Assembly: GCF_010998615.1 (NCBI RefSeq)
Contig: NZ_JAAEAH010000081.1
Coordinates: forward strand, 1 to 42,507
Length of the DNA: 42,507 nucleotides
Source of the DNA: Myxococcus sp. CA023
GTDB taxonomy: Bacteria; Myxococcota; Myxococcia; Myxococcales; Myxococcaceae
Direction: 5' to 3'
Shown here piece by piece: positions 30,490-38,093 of this stretch. Position 1 is the stretch's first letter, and the number at the start of each line of letters is the position of its first letter. A program made the position numbers and the translations under genes. The notes under the pieces are model-generated. The model was not told the DNA's origin. It saw only the letters and a program-made list of their open reading frames with translations, and did no database searches.

Positions 30490-32304
30490 ATGTCGTCTTC
30501 GAACCACTACGTCCCCAACCTGCGCGATATCGAGTTCAACCTCTTCGAGTTCCTCGATATCGGCCGAGCATCGCTGGGCCACGCACCCTTTGGCGACCTG
30601 GACGAGACGGCCGCACGCCAGATGCTCCAGATGTTCGCCCAGCTCAGCACCAACGAGCTGGCCCAGAGCTTCGAGGAGCCGGAGCACAACCCGCCGAAGC
30701 TCGAGAATGGCGAGGTGACGCTGCCGCCCGGACTGAAGAAGGCGATGAACGCATTCTTCGACGCGGGCATGCACCTGCTGGAGCAGCCGCCACACCTGGG
30801 CGGCCTGGGCGCGCCGCCCTCCCTGGGCTGGGCCGCGTTCGAGTTGCTGGTGGGCGCCAATGCCTCGCTGGCCTTCTACACGTTGGGCAACCTGCTTGCG
30901 CGCATCATCGACCGGCTGGGCACGGACGCGCAGAAGCAGCGCTTCCTGCCGCACATGCTGGACCGCCGCTGGGGTGGCTCCATGGTGCTCACCGAGCCCG
31001 ACGCCGGCAGTGACGTGGGCGCCGCCCGCACCAAGGCCCGCCGCGTCTCCGACGACGTCTGGGAAATCGAAGGGGTGAAGCGCTTCATCACCAACGGTGA
31101 CTCGGACATGTCCGAGAACATCATCCACATGGTGCTCGCGCGTCCGGAGGGCGCGGCGCCCGGCACCAAGGGCCTGTCGCTGTTCGTCGTGCCCAAGTAC
31201 TGGGTGAACGAGGACGGCAGCCTGGGTGACGCCAACGGCGTGGTGTGCACCAAGCTGGAGAAGAAGATGGGGCTGAAGGGCTCCGTCACCTGTGAGATGA
31301 CCTTCGGCGACGCGAAGCCCTGTCGCGGCCTGCTTCTGGGCGAGGTCCACGACGGCATCCGGCAGATGTTCTACATCATCGAGCAGGCCCGCATGGCGGT
31401 GGGCGTGAAGTCCATGGCCACGCTGTCCGCCGGCTACGGCCGCGCGCTGGCCTTCTCCAAGGACCGCCTCCAGGGCGCGGACCTGATGCAGGCCCGGGAC
31501 AAGACGGCGCCCCGCGTGCCCATCTTCCGTCACCCCGACGTGCGACGCATGCTGATGGCGCAGAAGGCCCACGCGGAGGGCATGCGCGCGCTGTGCCTCT
31601 ACACCGCGTTCATCCAGGACGGAGTGGAGCGCAAGGGCGGCCACCGCGCCACCGAGGCGGGCGAGCTGGACACGCTCAACGACATGCTGCTGCCGCTGGT
31701 GAAGGGCTACTGCTCGGAGAAGGCCTACGAGCTGCTGGCGCTGTCGCTCCAGGTCCACGGCGGCTCCGGCTACCTGCAGGACTACCCGGTGGAGCAGTAC
31801 ATCCGGGACCAGAAAATCGACACGCTCTACGAGGGCACCACGCACATCCAGGCGCTCGACTTGCTCATGCGCAAGGTGGCGCGTGACGGCGGCGCGACGC
31901 TCCAGGGCCTGCTGTCCCAGATTCGCGAGACGGCCGAGCGCACCGGAGAGGGCAAGGAGCTGGAGGCCGAGCGCGCCGCGCTGGGCCGTGCGCTGGGCGA
32001 CTTGGAGACGATGCTCGGCACGCTGATGGGCAAGCTGGGCGAGTCCGTCTACCACGTGGGATTGCAGGGCAACCGCGTGCTGGCCGCCGTCGCGGAGGTC
32101 GTCATCGGTTGGCTGCTGGTGCGCCACGCGGAGGTCGCGCTGGAGCGCATGAAGAGCAACTCCGGGGACCGCGCCTTCTACGTGGGCAAGCTCGCCAGCG
32201 CCCGCTGGTTCTGCCACGAGGTGCTGCCCGGCGTCGCCCACGCCGCCCGCATGGTGGAGCACGGCAACCTGGACCTGATGGAGGTGCCGGAAGAGTCGTT
32301 CTGA
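30490..32304 (+). CDS. Acyl-CoA dehydrogenase, long (about 600 aa) form
   Basis: A 604-residue protein of the extended acyl-CoA dehydrogenase type, like the DmdC/FadE5 group. It shows the flavin/substrate motif MVLTEPDAGSDVGA near 165-178, SLFVVPKYWV near 234, QVHGGSGYLQDYPVEQYIRD near 421-440, and the catalytic base Glu448 in LYEGTTHIQALDL. The extra C-terminal domain (about 465-604) is helical, as in long members. It oxidises an acyl-CoA to the enoyl-CoA with FAD. The N-terminal IEFNLFEFLDIG is also characteristic. It begins 55 bases after the SPFH gene on the same strand with its own GAGGAG site. Chain-length preference cannot be read from sequence. Confidence 0.93.
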   Translation: MSSSNHYVPNLRDIEFNLFEFLDIGRASLGHAPFGDLDETAARQMLQMFAQLSTNELAQSFEEPEHNPPKLENGEVTLPPGLKKAMNAFFDAGMHLLEQPPHLGGLGAPPSLGWAAFELLVGANASLAFYTLGNLLARIIDRLGTDAQKQRFLPHMLDRRWGGSMVLTEPDAGSDVGAARTKARRVSDDVWEIEGVKRFITNGDSDMSENIIHMVLARPEGAAPGTKGLSLFVVPKYWVNEDGSLGDANGVVCTKLEKKMGLKGSVTCEMTFGDAKPCRGLLLGEVHDGIRQMFYIIEQARMAVGVKSMATLSAGYGRALAFSKDRLQGADLMQARDKTAPRVPIFRHPDVRRMLMAQKAHAEGMRALCLYTAFIQDGVERKGGHRATEAGELDTLNDMLLPLVKGYCSEKAYELLALSLQVHGGSGYLQDYPVEQYIRDQKIDTLYEGTTHIQALDLLMRKVARDGGATLQGLLSQIRETAERTGEGKELEAERAALGRALGDLETMLGTLMGKLGESVYHVGLQGNRVLAAVAEVVIGWLLVRHAEVALERMKSNSGDRAFYVGKLASARWFCHEVLPGVAHAARMVEHGNLDLMEVPEESF

Positions 32305-32323
32305 CGAAGAGACACCCAGGCGA

Positions 32324-32344
32324 GCCTGGCCACTGGTGCCAGGC
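32324..32344 (+). terminator. Hairpin between convergent genes
   Basis: 7-bp stem GCCTGGC/GCCAGGC with a 7-base loop, 19 bases after the acyl-CoA dehydrogenase stop and 26 bases before the convergent gene's stop. No T-run. Confidence 0.4.
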
Positions 32345-32370
32345 CCGCCGTCGCGGCCGGGAGGCGCTCG

Positions 32371-33486
32371 CTACTTCCTCAGCGCGTCGCCCGGCACCGG
32401 CAATCCGCGCGCCGCCAGGTCACGCTCCACGTACAGCCGCAGGACATGCATGAAGTCCTGCGCGTTCGTCACCACGCCGAAGGCCTGGTGCGTGCCGCGG
32501 TCCTTCAGCTTGCTCACCACGAACTCGGACGAGTCCACGCAGATGGTGGGCAACTCCCGCAGCGAGCCGTCCTTCTCCGTGACGAACGCCGGCAGCATGT
32601 TGCCGGTGGCGATGGCATGCAGCGCCGTGGCGATCATCACCGCCATGGTGGACTTCACCGCGTGCTCGCGCATGGCCACCTGCGCCTCCAGGTTGTCCGT
32701 CACCACGTCCGGCAGCGGCCCGTCGTCACGGATGGAGCCCGTCAGCACGAAGGGCACCTTGTGCACCACGCACGCATGCATGATGCCGCTGGTAATCACC
32801 CCGGCCTCCACCGCCTTGGCGATGGAGCCCGCCGCCCGCACCTTGTTGATGGCGCGCATGTGCAGACCGTGGCCGCCCGAGGTGGCCTCGCCCGAGCCGC
32901 TCATCCCCAGCGTGGTGCCGAAGATGGAGGCTTCGATGTCATGCACCGCCACCGCGTTGCCCGCCAGCAGCGCGCCCACGAAGCCATTGGCGACGAACCA
33001 CGTCATGTCCGCGCGCGCCCGCGAATGCACCAGCGCCGGCCCCGTCACCCAGATGGGGTAGCCCCCGCGCTCGCGCTCGTCCACCAGCACCCGGGCCATG
33101 TGCGCGTAGTCGATGGGCTTCTCGCGGGACACCGCGCTCGTCATGAACTTGAACTCCCCCTCGCCCTCACCCGCGAGGTAGGCGGAGTTCACAAACACGC
33201 CTTCGCTACCGTCCTCCGCGAGGCCCACCACCACGCGCTCGCCCGCACGCACGCGACGGCCTTCGCGAATCCACAGCTCGCCTTGGGCATCCAGCACCAG
33301 CGCCCCGTCCATGCGCGGCTCGCGCGGCATGCGCCACGCGCCGCCCACGCGCACGTAGGTGGGTAGATTCGTCGTGGTGAAGAAGCCCTCCGGCAACACG
33401 CCGTCCGCGGGCGCAGGCTGGAAGCGCGCATCCGGACAGGAGGAGAAACGCGCGGCCGTGAAGTCAGGATGAGGAATGGAGCTCAC
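32371..33486 (-). CDS. TIGR00300-type protein (archaeal-type ornithine cyclodeaminase / LOR-SDH-like domain)
   Basis: Starts at GTG 33486; an ATG 10-11 bases further upstream in another frame is closed at once by TGA. The 371-residue protein carries a small N-terminal domain (to about 110). It then has the conserved block IWVTGPALVHSRARADMTWF, VGALLAGNAVAVHDIEASIF, GHGLHMRAINKVRAAGSI, VPFVLTGSIRDDGPLPDVVT and ALHAIATGNMLPAFV. These match the TIGR00300/LOR-SDH-like family, whose archaeal and cyanobacterial members (ArgZ/AgrE C-terminal) convert ornithine to proline plus ammonia with NAD. The usual role is arginine/ornithine breakdown. It faces a long acyl-CoA dehydrogenase gene and has no arginine-pathway neighbour here. 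Confidence 0.75.
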   Translation of the reverse strand: MSSIPHPDFTAARFSSCPDARFQPAPADGVLPEGFFTTTNLPTYVRVGGAWRMPREPRMDGALVLDAQGELWIREGRRVRAGERVVVGLAEDGSEGVFVNSAYLAGEGEGEFKFMTSAVSREKPIDYAHMARVLVDERERGGYPIWVTGPALVHSRARADMTWFVANGFVGALLAGNAVAVHDIEASIFGTTLGMSGSGEATSGGHGLHMRAINKVRAAGSIAKAVEAGVITSGIMHACVVHKVPFVLTGSIRDDGPLPDVVTDNLEAQVAMREHAVKSTMAVMIATALHAIATGNMLPAFVTEKDGSLRELPTICVDSSEFVVSKLKDRGTHQAFGVVTNAQDFMHVLRLYVERDLAARGLPVPGDALRK

Positions 33487-33690
33487 ACCAGCACCATGCG
33501 CGGAGCCCTGGCCCGCTTCAAGCGCCTCGGCATCCTCGGGCCACCAGATGTCAGGGGACGACAGTAAAGCCGGGATTGCGCGTCATTACATCCGCGCGTC
33601 CACTCCCACTCCGCCCAGCCGTGGGCGGCTGCTGCCGGGGCCAGCTCACGACGTAGGATGTTCTCCGGACACCAGCATCGCGGCGCTCCC

Positions 33691-34254
33691 TCAGTCCTCA
33701 TTCCCGCGGGAAGCGGGTGGCGGCTGCGTCAGGTGGCTGTGCGCAATCGCGGCCAGCTCCTCCAACCTGGGCACACGCCACGTCGCCGCGTGCCGCTGAC
33801 GCCAGGCATCCGCCCACGCCATGAAGGTGCGCAGTTGCTCCGTGCTGGGTGACACCTGCCAGCGCCGCCGCTTCGCCAGGGACAGCGCCTCCAATGGTGG
33901 ATGCCCCAGCGCCACCAGGACGCACAAGGCGAGCAGCGCGCTGCGCCCCACCCCATGCTCACAGTGGATGTAGACCTTGTTACCCCGGGCCATCTGGTCC
34001 GTCACCCACGCGACGCCGTCATCCAGCCGGTCGCCACGGATGGCCCGGAGGTCCTCGGTGGGCAGGTGCAACAAGGTGATGCCGTGCTCACGCAGGACGT
34101 GCTCGTCGTCACAGGCCTCCACCCGCACGTCCACCACACAGCGGATGCCAAGCGCCCCCGCGAGGTGCTCCGCCGTATCGATGGGGAAGCGGCCCCCCAC
34201 CGCCAGCGAGGGCAGCACCCAGTCCAGGTTCAATCTCCGGGACAGCGCGCTCAT
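33691..34254 (-). CDS. Dual-specificity protein-tyrosine-phosphatase-like protein
   Basis: The start is set at ATG 34254 (MSALSRRLNLDWVLPSLAVG), giving 187 residues; an upstream Met at 34335 would add 27 low-quality residues. The catalytic loop is HCEHGVGRS in KVYIHCEHGVGRSALLALC, with a candidate general acid Asp in LPTEDLRAIRGDRLDDGV. The N-terminal LDWVLPSLAVGGRF matches the start of dual-specificity phosphatase domains. It is the paralogue of the phosphatase at 6928-7509, sharing the unusual EHGVG loop, but keeps Ser after the catalytic Arg. No signal peptide. The target could be phosphoprotein or phosphoinositide. Nothing in the 204 bases downstream looks like a gene. Confidence 0.85.
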   Translation of the reverse strand: MSALSRRLNLDWVLPSLAVGGRFPIDTAEHLAGALGIRCVVDVRVEACDDEHVLREHGITLLHLPTEDLRAIRGDRLDDGVAWVTDQMARGNKVYIHCEHGVGRSALLALCVLVALGHPPLEALSLAKRRRWQVSPSTEQLRTFMAWADAWRQRHAATWRVPRLEELAAIAHSHLTQPPPASRGNED

Positions 34255-34485
34255 ACGGCCCAAGGTAGGGCAGCTCGCTGGCGCTGGCAGCCTCCACGGA
34301 CGCCAGGACGCATTTTGAAGTGTTTTTCGACCCACCTTCTGGAAAATTCGCTGGAATCACGGGGGGTTCCGGGCGCTGGCCTTGAAAATCAAGAGGCACG
34401 CAACTCCGGGTCTCAAGCTCCGAGAATAGGTGCAAGACGTACATGCGGCGCCCTCGCGCCGCTCCAGACCCCTACGGAGCCCCCC

Positions 34486-35196
34486 ATGAGCAGCAGCTAC
34501 CGCATCAAGTCGGGCGACACCCTCTCCCACCTGGCGCAGCGCTACAACACCAGTGTCAGCGCGCTGATGAAGGCGAATCCGCAGATCAAGAACGCGGACC
34601 TCATCTACGCCGGCAAGTCGCTGAACATCCCCGGTTCGAAGGACTCCTTCGAGAGCGGCTCCGCGGGCCGTGCGGGTGGCGCCACGGGCGGCGGCGGCAG
34701 CAGCGGCGGTGCCCAGGACGTGCAGGGCCCCAGCAGCTCCGGCCCCGGCATCCGCGGCCCCAAGGGCAGCCCCTTCGAAATCGCGTCGCAGCACCTGAAC
34801 AAGAACGCGAGCTCGCTGAAGCTGGAGAAGAATGGCGTGGGCGCGGACATGGAGGACTGGGTCCCCAACAACGTCAACTGCGCCAACTTCGTGTCCGCCG
34901 TGCTGGAGCAGGCCGGCCAGATTTCCGACGCGCAACACGACAACAGCGTGATGGGCCTGATGGCCAAGCTGGACAGGGACCCCAACTTCAAGCGCATCGA
35001 CCTGAAGGACGCGAAGCCGGGTGACGTGGTCTCCATGAAGACCAACGGCGGCCAGCACGTGGTGATGTTCGCGGGCTGGAAGGACGGCAAGCCGACGTTC
35101 ATCGGCTCCAACAACGTCAACTCGGATGGCTCGCAGCGCGTCACCATCTCCAGCATGAATTACCCCATCATGGCAGTGCACCAGTACCAGGGCTGA
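34486..35196 (+). CDS. LysM plus NlpC/P60-like peptidoglycan hydrolase lacking a signal peptide
   Basis: The start is ATG 34486 (MSSSYRIKSGDTLSHLAQRY), giving 236 residues. Residues 3-49 are one LysM domain (YRIKSGDTLSHLAQRYNTSV, ending YAGKSLNIPG). Residues 52-92 are a Gly/Ser linker. Residues about 95-236 are an NlpC/P60-CHAP-like cysteine peptidase: Cys132 in NVNCANFVSAVLEQAG, DAKPGDVVSM, His191 in GQHVVMFAGW, and a third polar residue near NN209-210. Such enzymes cut peptide bonds in peptidoglycan. There is no export signal at all, which suggests release by lysis, a secretion apparatus or a phage-tail-like particle. The 231 bases upstream are non-coding with a small CTTGA/TCAAG dyad at 34381-34393. 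Confidence 0.82.
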   Translation: MSSSYRIKSGDTLSHLAQRYNTSVSALMKANPQIKNADLIYAGKSLNIPGSKDSFESGSAGRAGGATGGGGSSGGAQDVQGPSSSGPGIRGPKGSPFEIASQHLNKNASSLKLEKNGVGADMEDWVPNNVNCANFVSAVLEQAGQISDAQHDNSVMGLMAKLDRDPNFKRIDLKDAKPGDVVSMKTNGGQHVVMFAGWKDGKPTFIGSNNVNSDGSQRVTISSMNYPIMAVHQYQG

Positions 35197-35226
35197 GCGC
35201 CCGCACAGACATGAGCGAGCACCCAC

Positions 35227-35266
35227 GGGGCTCCGCGTCCGACCTTCCAGGCGGACACGGGGCCCC
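35227..35266 (+). terminator. Strong hairpin after the LysM gene
   Basis: 15-bp stem (GGGGCTCCGCGTCCG with CGGACACGGGGCCCC, two G-U pairs) with a 10-base loop, 30 bases after the stop. No clear T-run. The rest of the gap to 35392 has no gene. Confidence 0.6.
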
Positions 35267-35392
35267 GCTGGCGTTCAGGCGCCCGCGGCGGCTCAGAGGC
35301 GGGGCGCCAGCGACAACGCGGCCTGGGTGAGGCGCGCGTGTCCCGGCTCCTCTCCGAGCACGACCCGCTCGCCCCGCCCAAGCTGTGAGCGC

Positions 35393-36166
35393 TCAGGGCG
35401 CGCCGCGGCCCGCGTGCAGGCAGACCACGGCCTCGTCCAGCAGGTCGAGCGCCGCGTCTGACCAGCCCCGCAGCTTCATGCGCGAGGACACAGACGTGGT
35501 GACGGGGATGAGGCCGGCGACGGCGGCGTCCTCGATGAGCTGAGCCTGTTGCTCGGGGTTGAGCTGGGCCCAACGCTTCTCGCGGCTCACACCCTTGCGC
35601 CAGTCGTATCCATCGCCGGACCACTGCGCGGCCAGCGCGGCGCTCAGGTAGGCCGTGCCGCCGTGCTGGTGCTGCCACACGTGCGTCAGCTCATGAACGA
35701 GCAGGCCGAAGTCCACGCCCCCGCTCCGAGGCGGGACGAAGACGGTGTTGCCGTGCGCGAAGGCCCGCCCGGGAAGGCCCAGCAGGCCCAGCCGGCCGAC
35801 CTTCACCCGCACCACCGCGTAGTTCAGGCTGTCTCCGAAGATGGGCCGCAGGCGGACGATTTCATCCGCCGAGAGGCGGCGGCCCGGTGGCTCCAGACCG
35901 ACCAGCACCTGCACCGAGCTGAGCACGCGCCCGCCCACCATCAACACGGCATCCGCGGGAAGCTGCGCCACGCGCGTCAGGCCCTGGCCCAGTTGGGGCA
36001 GTCCCTCGCGCGGCCGGCCGCGCGCGCACTGCGCCACGCCTCCGCCCATCGCCTTCAGCACCACACCCACGCTGCGAGCCACTCCCACCGAAGCGCTCGA
36101 AACACCGGTGAGCAGACCCCGGCCCGCATCCACCAGCCGCTCGGAGAAGGTGGCCGCGTGGCTCAT
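35393..36166 (-). CDS. DUF4157-like HExxH metallopeptidase domain protein
   Basis: A 257-residue protein starting at ATG 36166 behind GAGGAA. The first 90 residues are helical and small-residue-rich without a signal peptide. Residues about 95-185 carry the DUF4157-like core: LRPIFGDSLNYAVVRVK, TVFVPPRSGGVDFGLLVHEL and the zinc motif H158-E159-L-T-H162 followed by VWQHQHGG. DUF4157 proteins are common near contractile injection systems and secretion loci, where they are toxin or helper proteins; this motif is intact. It lies 10 bases after the receiver-like gene, probably one operon, and converges on the LysM hydrolase gene. Confidence 0.75.
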   Translation of the reverse strand: MSHAATFSERLVDAGRGLLTGVSSASVGVARSVGVVLKAMGGGVAQCARGRPREGLPQLGQGLTRVAQLPADAVLMVGGRVLSSVQVLVGLEPPGRRLSADEIVRLRPIFGDSLNYAVVRVKVGRLGLLGLPGRAFAHGNTVFVPPRSGGVDFGLLVHELTHVWQHQHGGTAYLSAALAAQWSGDGYDWRKGVSREKRWAQLNPEQQAQLIEDAAVAGLIPVTTSVSSRMKLRGWSDAALDLLDEAVVCLHAGRGAP

Positions 36167-36176
36167 GCCATGTTCC

Positions 36177-36710
36177 TCAGCGCCCCGCCGTCATGGCGCA
36201 CAGCCCGGAGAGCCCCATGACGGACTCCACCAGCGTGCGCAACGCACCCGGGCGCCACGGGCGGGACAGCGCGAAGTGCGTGAGGCTGGAGGCGCTGTAG
36301 GCCGCCGCCACCTCGGGACGGAAGTAGGACGACACGAGGATGCGTGGCCCCGCCAGGTCGCGCTCCACCAGCCGTGCCAGGAAGGTCGGCACCGCCGCTC
36401 GCTCCACGGAGTCCAGATCCACGATCACCGCCTCGGGCACCACGCCCAGGTCCATCCGGCGATCCGCCGACGCGATGCCCAACGTGGGGACCAGCTCGAA
36501 GTCTGACGCCAGCTCGCGGCCCATCGCCAGCCGGAAGAGCGGCTCCTCCGAGACGAGCATCACCCGAGGCCCCTTGGGCACGCTCCGGTGACGCCGTGCG
36601 GGCGCGGGAGTGGGCTCGATGGGAAGACGCAGTGCGCCAGCCTCCACCAGATGGCGGGCATCGAGGAGGGACTGCGCACGGCGAATCAGGGGGGCGGGGG
36701 CGCTGGACAC
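36177..36710 (-). CDS. Receiver-like (response-regulator-type) protein
   Basis: The start is placed at GTG 36710, where GC3-biased coding begins; the upstream frame runs into an AT-rich, promoter-like stretch. The 177-residue product has a short N-terminal region (APLIRRAQSLLDARHLVEAG) and then a domain of receiver shape: PRVMLVSEEPLFRLAMGREL (strand 1/helix 1), PEAVIVDLDSVERAAV with a candidate phospho-Asp, GPRILVSS, and FALSRPWRPGALRTLVESV. The normally invariant Lys near strand 5 appears as Arg (SRPW), and no output domain follows. It may be a degenerate, phosphorylation-independent receiver. The HExxH gene follows after 10 bases, so the two are likely co-transcribed. Confidence 0.7.
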   Translation of the reverse strand: MSSAPAPLIRRAQSLLDARHLVEAGALRLPIEPTPAPARRHRSVPKGPRVMLVSEEPLFRLAMGRELASDFELVPTLGIASADRRMDLGVVPEAVIVDLDSVERAAVPTFLARLVERDLAGPRILVSSYFRPEVAAAYSASSLTHFALSRPWRPGALRTLVESVMGLSGLCAMTAGR

Positions 36711-36716
36711 AACGCG

Positions 36717-36745
36717 ACAATAACCAGCAATAGCGGAAATATCAA
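36717..36745 (-). promoter_or_regulatory. Candidate promoter giving a leaderless mRNA
   Basis: On the minus strand, TTGATA (36745-36740) and TATTGT (36722-36717) are spaced by exactly 17 bases in an AT-rich patch. The GTG start at 36710 begins only 6 bases after the -10 box, so transcription would start on or next to the start codon. No ribosome site fits in between. Confidence 0.45.
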
Positions 36746-36785
36746 TCTTTGCTTCAATTTCTGGGCACAGTTCCTGGTTTTCGGG

Positions 36786-36805
36786 ACCTCCAAACCCGTG
36801 GAGGT
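36786..36805. repeat. Inverted repeat in the AT-rich leader
   Basis: 7-bp perfect arms ACCTCCA/TGGAGGT with a 6-base centre, 41 bases upstream of the candidate -35 box and between pilT-like and receiver-like genes. It may be an operator or the end of the pilT-like transcript. Confidence 0.4.
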
Positions 36806-36947
36806 GGGCGCCTTGACACACCCGTTCAGTGAGTCGGAAGTAACACCTATCCAGGCGTATCGGGTCCTGAATGACCCTGCTTTTCCGCAAGGGATTGCCG
36901 CGTGCCCGCGGCCTTCGCGGGCGCGCCCAGGACAACAGCCGCGCCGC

Positions 36948-38042
36948 TCACTCGAACTCGAGCGCGCGCTGGAAGTCGGCCGGGTTGGAGGCCGCGCTCT
37001 GCGCCGTCTCCAGGGTGATGAGCCCCTCGCGGTAGAGCTGCGTCAGGTGCTGGTCGAAGGACTGCATGCCGAACATGTCGCGGCCCTTCTCGATGACGTC
37101 CTTCAGCTCGTTGGCGCGGTCGTCGCGGATGTACTGCTCCACCGTCTTCGTCTGCACCATGATTTCCAACGCCACGGTGCGGCCCTTGCCGCTGGCCCGG
37201 GGCAGCAGGCGCTGCGACACCGTGGCCTTGAGGCAGTCCGCCAGGCGCATGCGCACCATCGTCTGCTCTTCGGCGGGGAACACCGACACCAGGCGGTTGA
37301 TGGTGCGTGACGCATCCGTCGTGTGCACCGTGGAGAGCACCAGGTGGCCCGTCTCCGACGCCTTGAGCGCGATGTCGATGGTCTCCGTGTCGCGCATCTC
37401 GCCCACCAGGATGACGTCCGGGTCCTGGCGCAGCGCCGCGCGCAGCGCAATCGCGAAGCTCTGCGTGTCCGGACCAATCTCCCGCTGGGAGATGGAGGAC
37501 TTGATGTTCTTGTAGATGAACTCGATGGGGTCCTCGATGGTGAGGACGTGCAGGTTCTCCGTGCGATTGATGTGGTCAATCATCGCCGCCAGCGTGGAGC
37601 TCTTCCCCGAGCCCGTCGCGCCCGTCACCAGCACCAGCCCGCGCTCGTTGCCGGCAATCTTCTTCAACACCTGCGGCAATCCCAGTCCATCAATGGTTGG
37701 GATTTCATCCGGGATGATGCGCAGGATGCACGCCAGCGAGCCCCGCTGCCGGTAGATATTCACCCGGAAGCGCGCCACGCCCGGGAGGCTGTAGGACGCG
37801 TCGCACTCCTGAAGCGTGTCAATCTGCTTCTTCACCTCGGGGTCCGAAACGACATGGACTGCCACCTGTCGCGTGTGGTCCGCGTGAAGCTTCTCCATCT
37901 TCAAGGGCCGGAGCGCGCCATTGACCCGGTAGATGGGCGGGTCCCCTGGCCGGAAGTGGATGTCCGATGCACCGTTCTGCACACCGACCGCGAGCAGCTT
38001 GTTGAGCGTTGCCAGATCCAGGGGAGTGAACCTCTTCAGCAA
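36948..38042 (-). CDS. pilT: Type IV pilus retraction ATPase PilT-type
   Basis: A 364-residue ATPase. The start is TTG 38042: an in-frame TAG lies six codons upstream and the family N-terminus (LDLATLNKLLAVGVQNGASD) starts immediately. Walker A is GATGSGKSS (141-149), the Asp box is TIEDPIEFIY (168-177), Walker B is DPDVILVGEMRD (207-218), and the His box is LSTVHTTDA (236-244). These are the marks of the PilT/PilU branch of secretion ATPases, which depolymerise pilin for twitching motility at the inner membrane. The C-terminus ends with a QHLTQLYREGLITLETAQSA segment. Myxobacteria carry several PilT paralogues, so this may be an accessory one; no other pilus gene is next to it. Confidence 0.9.
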   Translation of the reverse strand: MLKRFTPLDLATLNKLLAVGVQNGASDIHFRPGDPPIYRVNGALRPLKMEKLHADHTRQVAVHVVSDPEVKKQIDTLQECDASYSLPGVARFRVNIYRQRGSLACILRIIPDEIPTIDGLGLPQVLKKIAGNERGLVLVTGATGSGKSSTLAAMIDHINRTENLHVLTIEDPIEFIYKNIKSSISQREIGPDTQSFAIALRAALRQDPDVILVGEMRDTETIDIALKASETGHLVLSTVHTTDASRTINRLVSVFPAEEQTMVRMRLADCLKATVSQRLLPRASGKGRTVALEIMVQTKTVEQYIRDDRANELKDVIEKGRDMFGMQSFDQHLTQLYREGLITLETAQSAASNPADFQRALEFE

Positions 38043-38093
38043 GGAAAGTCCCGGACTCTAGGCGGATACTCAACAGTTGCACATGGTGCGCAA

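Noticed and set aside
30454..32262. Long open frame antisense to the acyl-CoA dehydrogenase gene (602 codons)
   Set aside because: Same GC-shadow effect; composition is unlike a folded protein and the sense gene has clear catalytic motifs.
36813..36841. Plus-strand TTGACA at 36813 as a promoter
   Set aside because: No acceptable -10 box at 16-19 bases, and it would drive only antisense RNA into the pilT-like gene.
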